Below are positions 4,115 to 6,558 of a DNA stretch of 6,558 bases, one piece after another (position 1 is the first letter of the stretch; the number at the start of each line of letters is the position of its first letter). Under the pieces are notes generated by a model, which made no database searches, had not been told where the DNA came from, and was given only the letters and a program-made list of their open reading frames with translations. Source of the DNA: Saprospiraceae bacterium (GTDB lineage: Bacteria > Bacteroidota > Bacteroidia > Chitinophagales > Saprospiraceae). The stretch is from positions 1 through 6,558 of the forward strand of contig JALZWC010000976.1 of assembly GCA_023300255.1 (NCBI GenBank), written 5' to 3'. Position numbers and translations under genes: made by a program.

Positions 4115-6335
4115 AAAATACATACCCCAAATGAAAGGCAAAATTAAACCGTTTCTCCAGCAAGTTATATTCTGTAGCAAACCGACCAGGGCCTAAAGGA
4201 GAAATAACACCAATCTCCAAACCTACCCCCAAAATATCTCCTTCAATATCAGGTACCGCATCAAAAGTATTATCGAAAATACGATCATACTCCTTCGCTC
4301 TATATTGTCCGTAGTTGAGCAGAAGCGATGCAAAAGCATCTTCTTTCAATTCTGTTCTCCAGCGAACGCCAGACAACCAATAAGAAGATACTGGTAATTC
4401 CATATAGTCTAAGCCTACAAATTCAACATGACTTAATTCCTCTGGAATACTTCTGCCTAAAAAGAATAAGTTTAGAAAACTGTTTGAAGTTTCTGTTTTT
4501 TGAAAAGCGACTGCCCCTGCATCTACATACCACTCTATGGCCATACTTTTGTCTACAGGAAAAATTTTAGAAAATTGGATTCGAGCTAATTTATTAAAAC
4601 TATTAATGCCAATTTCTTGAACATCGAAAGGAAATTTTAAAGAAGAAGATAAAGCCAATTTACCATCAATCGCTAAAAAAGATCCTTCTCTGGGGTAATG
4701 TTCCCGATCGTACGTATCTCTTAGGTATCGAGCATAGATTGTTTGTTGGGTTATAGCAAGTGACTCCGTGCCGCCTTCAAAAAACTTATCTCTTTGAGAA
4801 TAGCGCTCCAAACCGATTCCTCCAGAGAGTAAAGAACTATTATTGAAACTAGTAAATAAATCTAACCGAAGTTCATAATGAGTCATTCCTGTACGCTCTC
4901 TAACTGACCCCTCTTCATTATATAAGTCTAATGGAAAATGATTGAGCTTACCGCCTAAGTGAATACCAAAATTAGGTTGAGAAGTTGTGTACACTTGGTA
5001 GTTGGCCAATAAGAGCGGAAATTCAGACAACTTTAAATCTATAGATAATTTAGACCCACTTAAGCCTCGATTTCTAAAAGTTGCATTCAATAATAAAGCA
5101 GCTTTGAGATCGCTATCATAGTTTGCGCTCACTTGTAGGTACTCCCCACTCTTTAGAGCCGCATCAATAGATAACTCAAACCCTTCCTCTGATGGTGTTA
5201 GTTCATAATACGCATCTTTAAAAAATTGACTGCCAAATAATTGCTTGATCCGTTTTTCAATCACGTCCATCGAATATTCTTTGGTGGCCCGCATTTGCAT
5301 AACATTGGCAACTGCATTTTTTCGTTTTCCCTCTATCCCTTTAAGCTGTACATTACAAATTTTACAAACGGTCGGTATGTTTACATTTTCAGAATCCAAA
5401 GAATCGCTATGGCTAATAAGTGCTACTATTTCTGGTAAGGCAGCTCTAGCAGCGGCTTCGCCCAACTTTAAAAGATCTGCCCCTCTATCAAAATCTAATG
5501 TTCCGATGCCCGTAATATCAGGGCTAATCACTATATCCGCTAATTGCTTTTGTAATTCAACCGATTCTGCTAACTTATAACTACTTGTTTGTTCTAATAC
5601 TTGGACGAGAGAAACTAAGCCCTCTTTCTTATATAAAGGACTCGTGATATCTACGGCAATTACAATATCTGCGCCCATATCAATCGCTTCGATAACAGGT
5701 AAATTTCGGACTACACCACCATCAATTAACAATTTTCCGTCTAGTTCCATTGGTTCGAAAATGGAAGGTAAAGACATACTAGCCCGCATAGCTTTTGCCA
5801 AAGAACCCGATTTCAAAACGACCACATCGCCTGTCTCTGCATCCGTAGCCACACATCGGAAAGGAATCTTAAATTGATCAAAGTCATGCACGCCATGCGC
5901 AGGAAAGGTTAATTGAGATAATAATAAACCAATCTTTTGTCCTTGTATAAATCCTTTAGGCAATTGCACTTTACCATCTTCAATACCTACTTTCAATTGG
6001 TACCGATCGGCATATTGTCGTTCTTCTATAGGCAAGTCCGTTCGCTTCAATTCATCATTAAAATAATAGGCCCAATCAAGTTCTATTGCAATACGTTCCA
6101 TATCTTCTACAGAGTAGCCAATCGCATATAGGCCGCCCATGATGCTTCCAATACTCGCTCCTGTAATATAGTCTGGCCGTATCCCTGCTTCTTCCAATAC
6201 TTTCAATACACCAATATGGGAAATACCTTTTGCTCCACCTCCACTTAATGCCAAACCTATTTTAGGGCGTTCTTTTTGCGCCTGTAACTGAAAGGATAAC
6301 AGGACTAGTAGAAAGCTTATTATTTGCTTATTCAT
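4113..6335 (-). CDS. Patatin-like phospholipase with POTRA and outer-membrane barrel (type Vd-like)
   Basis: This 740-residue protein has three parts. A signal peptide (1-20, ending LQAQ) is followed by a patatin lipase domain (about 24-310) with the oxyanion loop SGGGAKG (31-37), the nucleophile elbow GASIG with Ser61, and the DGG motif with Asp205, so the Ser-Asp dyad is complete. A POTRA-like domain (about 322-393; LKGIEGKRKN, then IKQLFGSQFFKDAYYEL) leads into a BamA-type barrel (about 395-740) ending in the outer-membrane signature FAFHLGYVF. This order matches PlpD of Pseudomonas and FplA of Fusobacterium (type Vd autotransporters), of similar length. It probably hydrolyses phospholipids or related esters, anchored in the outer membrane; whether the lipase faces outward or is released cannot be seen. 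CxxC (C324, C327) at the POTRA start is unusual. A TATCTTTG promoter lies about 55 bases upstream. Confidence 0.93.
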   Translation of the reverse strand: MNKQIISFLLVLLSFQLQAQKERPKIGLALSGGGAKGISHIGVLKVLEEAGIRPDYITGASIGSIMGGLYAIGYSVEDMERIAIELDWAYYFNDELKRTDLPIEERQYADRYQLKVGIEDGKVQLPKGFIQGQKIGLLLSQLTFPAHGVHDFDQFKIPFRCVATDAETGDVVVLKSGSLAKAMRASMSLPSIFEPMELDGKLLIDGGVVRNLPVIEAIDMGADIVIAVDITSPLYKKEGLVSLVQVLEQTSSYKLAESVELQKQLADIVISPDITGIGTLDFDRGADLLKLGEAAARAALPEIVALISHSDSLDSENVNIPTVCKICNVQLKGIEGKRKNAVANVMQMRATKEYSMDVIEKRIKQLFGSQFFKDAYYELTPSEEGFELSIDAALKSGEYLQVSANYDSDLKAALLLNATFRNRGLSGSKLSIDLKLSEFPLLLANYQVYTTSQPNFGIHLGGKLNHFPLDLYNEEGSVRERTGMTHYELRLDLFTSFNNSSLLSGGIGLERYSQRDKFFEGGTESLAITQQTIYARYLRDTYDREHYPREGSFLAIDGKLALSSSLKFPFDVQEIGINSFNKLARIQFSKIFPVDKSMAIEWYVDAGAVAFQKTETSNSFLNLFFLGRSIPEELSHVEFVGLDYMELPVSSYWLSGVRWRTELKEDAFASLLLNYGQYRAKEYDRIFDNTFDAVPDIEGDILGVGLEIGVISPLGPGRFATEYNLLEKRFNFAFHLGYVF

Positions 6336-6388
6336 TGTATTTTAACACTGGTTTAGATTTATCCACAAGGAACAAGTCTATTTTCTTG

Positions 6389-6396
6389 CAAAGATA
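6389..6396 (-). promoter_or_regulatory. Bacteroidota -7 element (TATCTTTG) for the patatin gene
   Basis: Read on the minus strand, this is TATCTTTG followed by CA, an exact TAnnTTTG match and the same ten bases found ahead of the lipoprotein gene. Transcription would begin near 6383, giving a leader of about 48 bases before the ATG at 6335. No clear -33 TTTG lies at the usual 17-23 base spacing. The nearest candidate (complement of CAAA at 6429-6432) is 32 bases away and too far. Confidence 0.6.
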
Positions 6397-6471
6397 GATA
6401 TTTGTTACCTTCGGGTTAGAAGAACTCGCAAATAAAACTGCTCTTTTCTTTACCAATGATGTTATTTAAGA

Positions 6472-6558
6472 ATGGATGTAGTACTTCTGTTTACTGGCGC
6501 AAAGGTCCGACCTTGGGCTGACATCCCACAAATGTTCTAATTTAGTATCTTTATAAAG
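6472..6558. other. Unassigned right-edge stretch with small palindromes
   Basis: This stretch is less A/T-rich than the sequence around it. AAGGT (6502-6506) and ACCTT (6510-6514) form a perfect 5-bp stem, immediately followed by TTGGG (6513-6517) that can pair with CCCACAA (6525-6531) apart from one bulge. Two tiny reading frames cross it: a plus-strand ATG at 6472 giving 22 codons (stop 6538-6540), and a minus-strand frame open from the window edge to a stop at 6466-6468, about 30 codons. Neither resembles a protein I know. A TATCTTTA at 6546-6553 is one base off a -7 element and might serve a gene beyond the edge. I recognise no riboswitch or RNA gene. Confidence 0.3.

Noticed and set aside
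6472..6540. 22-codon plus-strand ORF starting at ATG 6472
   Set aside because: It is short, has no ribosome-binding or promoter context and no recognisable similarity, and it overlaps an equally open minus-strand frame. Chance explains it.
6466..6558. C-terminal end of a minus-strand gene entering from the right edge
   Set aside because: About 30 open codons in one frame is not rare, and the residues match nothing I recognise. Only the adjoining sequence could settle it.

Overview
The window is a stretch of AT-rich bacterial chromosome that most likely comes from a Bacteroidota species. Four things point that way. Two genes have the TAnnTTTG-type -7 promoter element used in that phylum. None of the five start codons has a convincing Shine-Dalgarno sequence. 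One protein is a lipoprotein resembling the DUF4249 family. Another fuses a patatin phospholipase to an outer-membrane barrel. I cannot assign a genus. The large share of repeat-filled intergenic DNA would fit a Saprospiraceae-like genome, but that is a guess.

Layout, left to right: 1-236 is noncoding and carries two single-arm copies of repeat families found later in the window. A PyrR-like phosphoribosyltransferase (237-728, +) faces panB (874-1692, -, ketopantoate hydroxymethyltransferase), with a near-perfect inverted repeat of about 100 bp (768-867) between their ends. The 520-base divergent region 1693-2212 holds two further inverted repeats built from 7-base units, followed by a good promoter for a surface-type lipoprotein (2213-3229, +). 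A four-copy T-rich tandem repeat and a second copy of the 768-867 hairpin (3241-3393) separate this from a gamma-class carbonic anhydrase family protein (3455-3967, +). A further heptad-based inverted repeat exactly fills the gap before the convergent gene 4113-6335 (-), a 740-residue patatin-POTRA-beta-barrel protein with type Vd autotransporter architecture. The last 220 bases hold that gene's promoter and an unexplained, GC-richer stretch with small palindromes.

The five genes do not form an operon or an obvious joint pathway. They are single housekeeping or envelope genes: pyrimidine or nucleotide-related phosphoribosyl transfer, pantothenate/CoA synthesis, a surface lipoprotein, a CO2/bicarbonate-type enzyme and an outer-membrane lipase. 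The most notable content is intergenic. Four families of inverted repeats, each with arms made of degenerate 7- or 8-base units, occupy four of the six noncoding gaps, and single arms of two of them occupy a fifth. No defence, mobile or biosynthetic system is encoded here.
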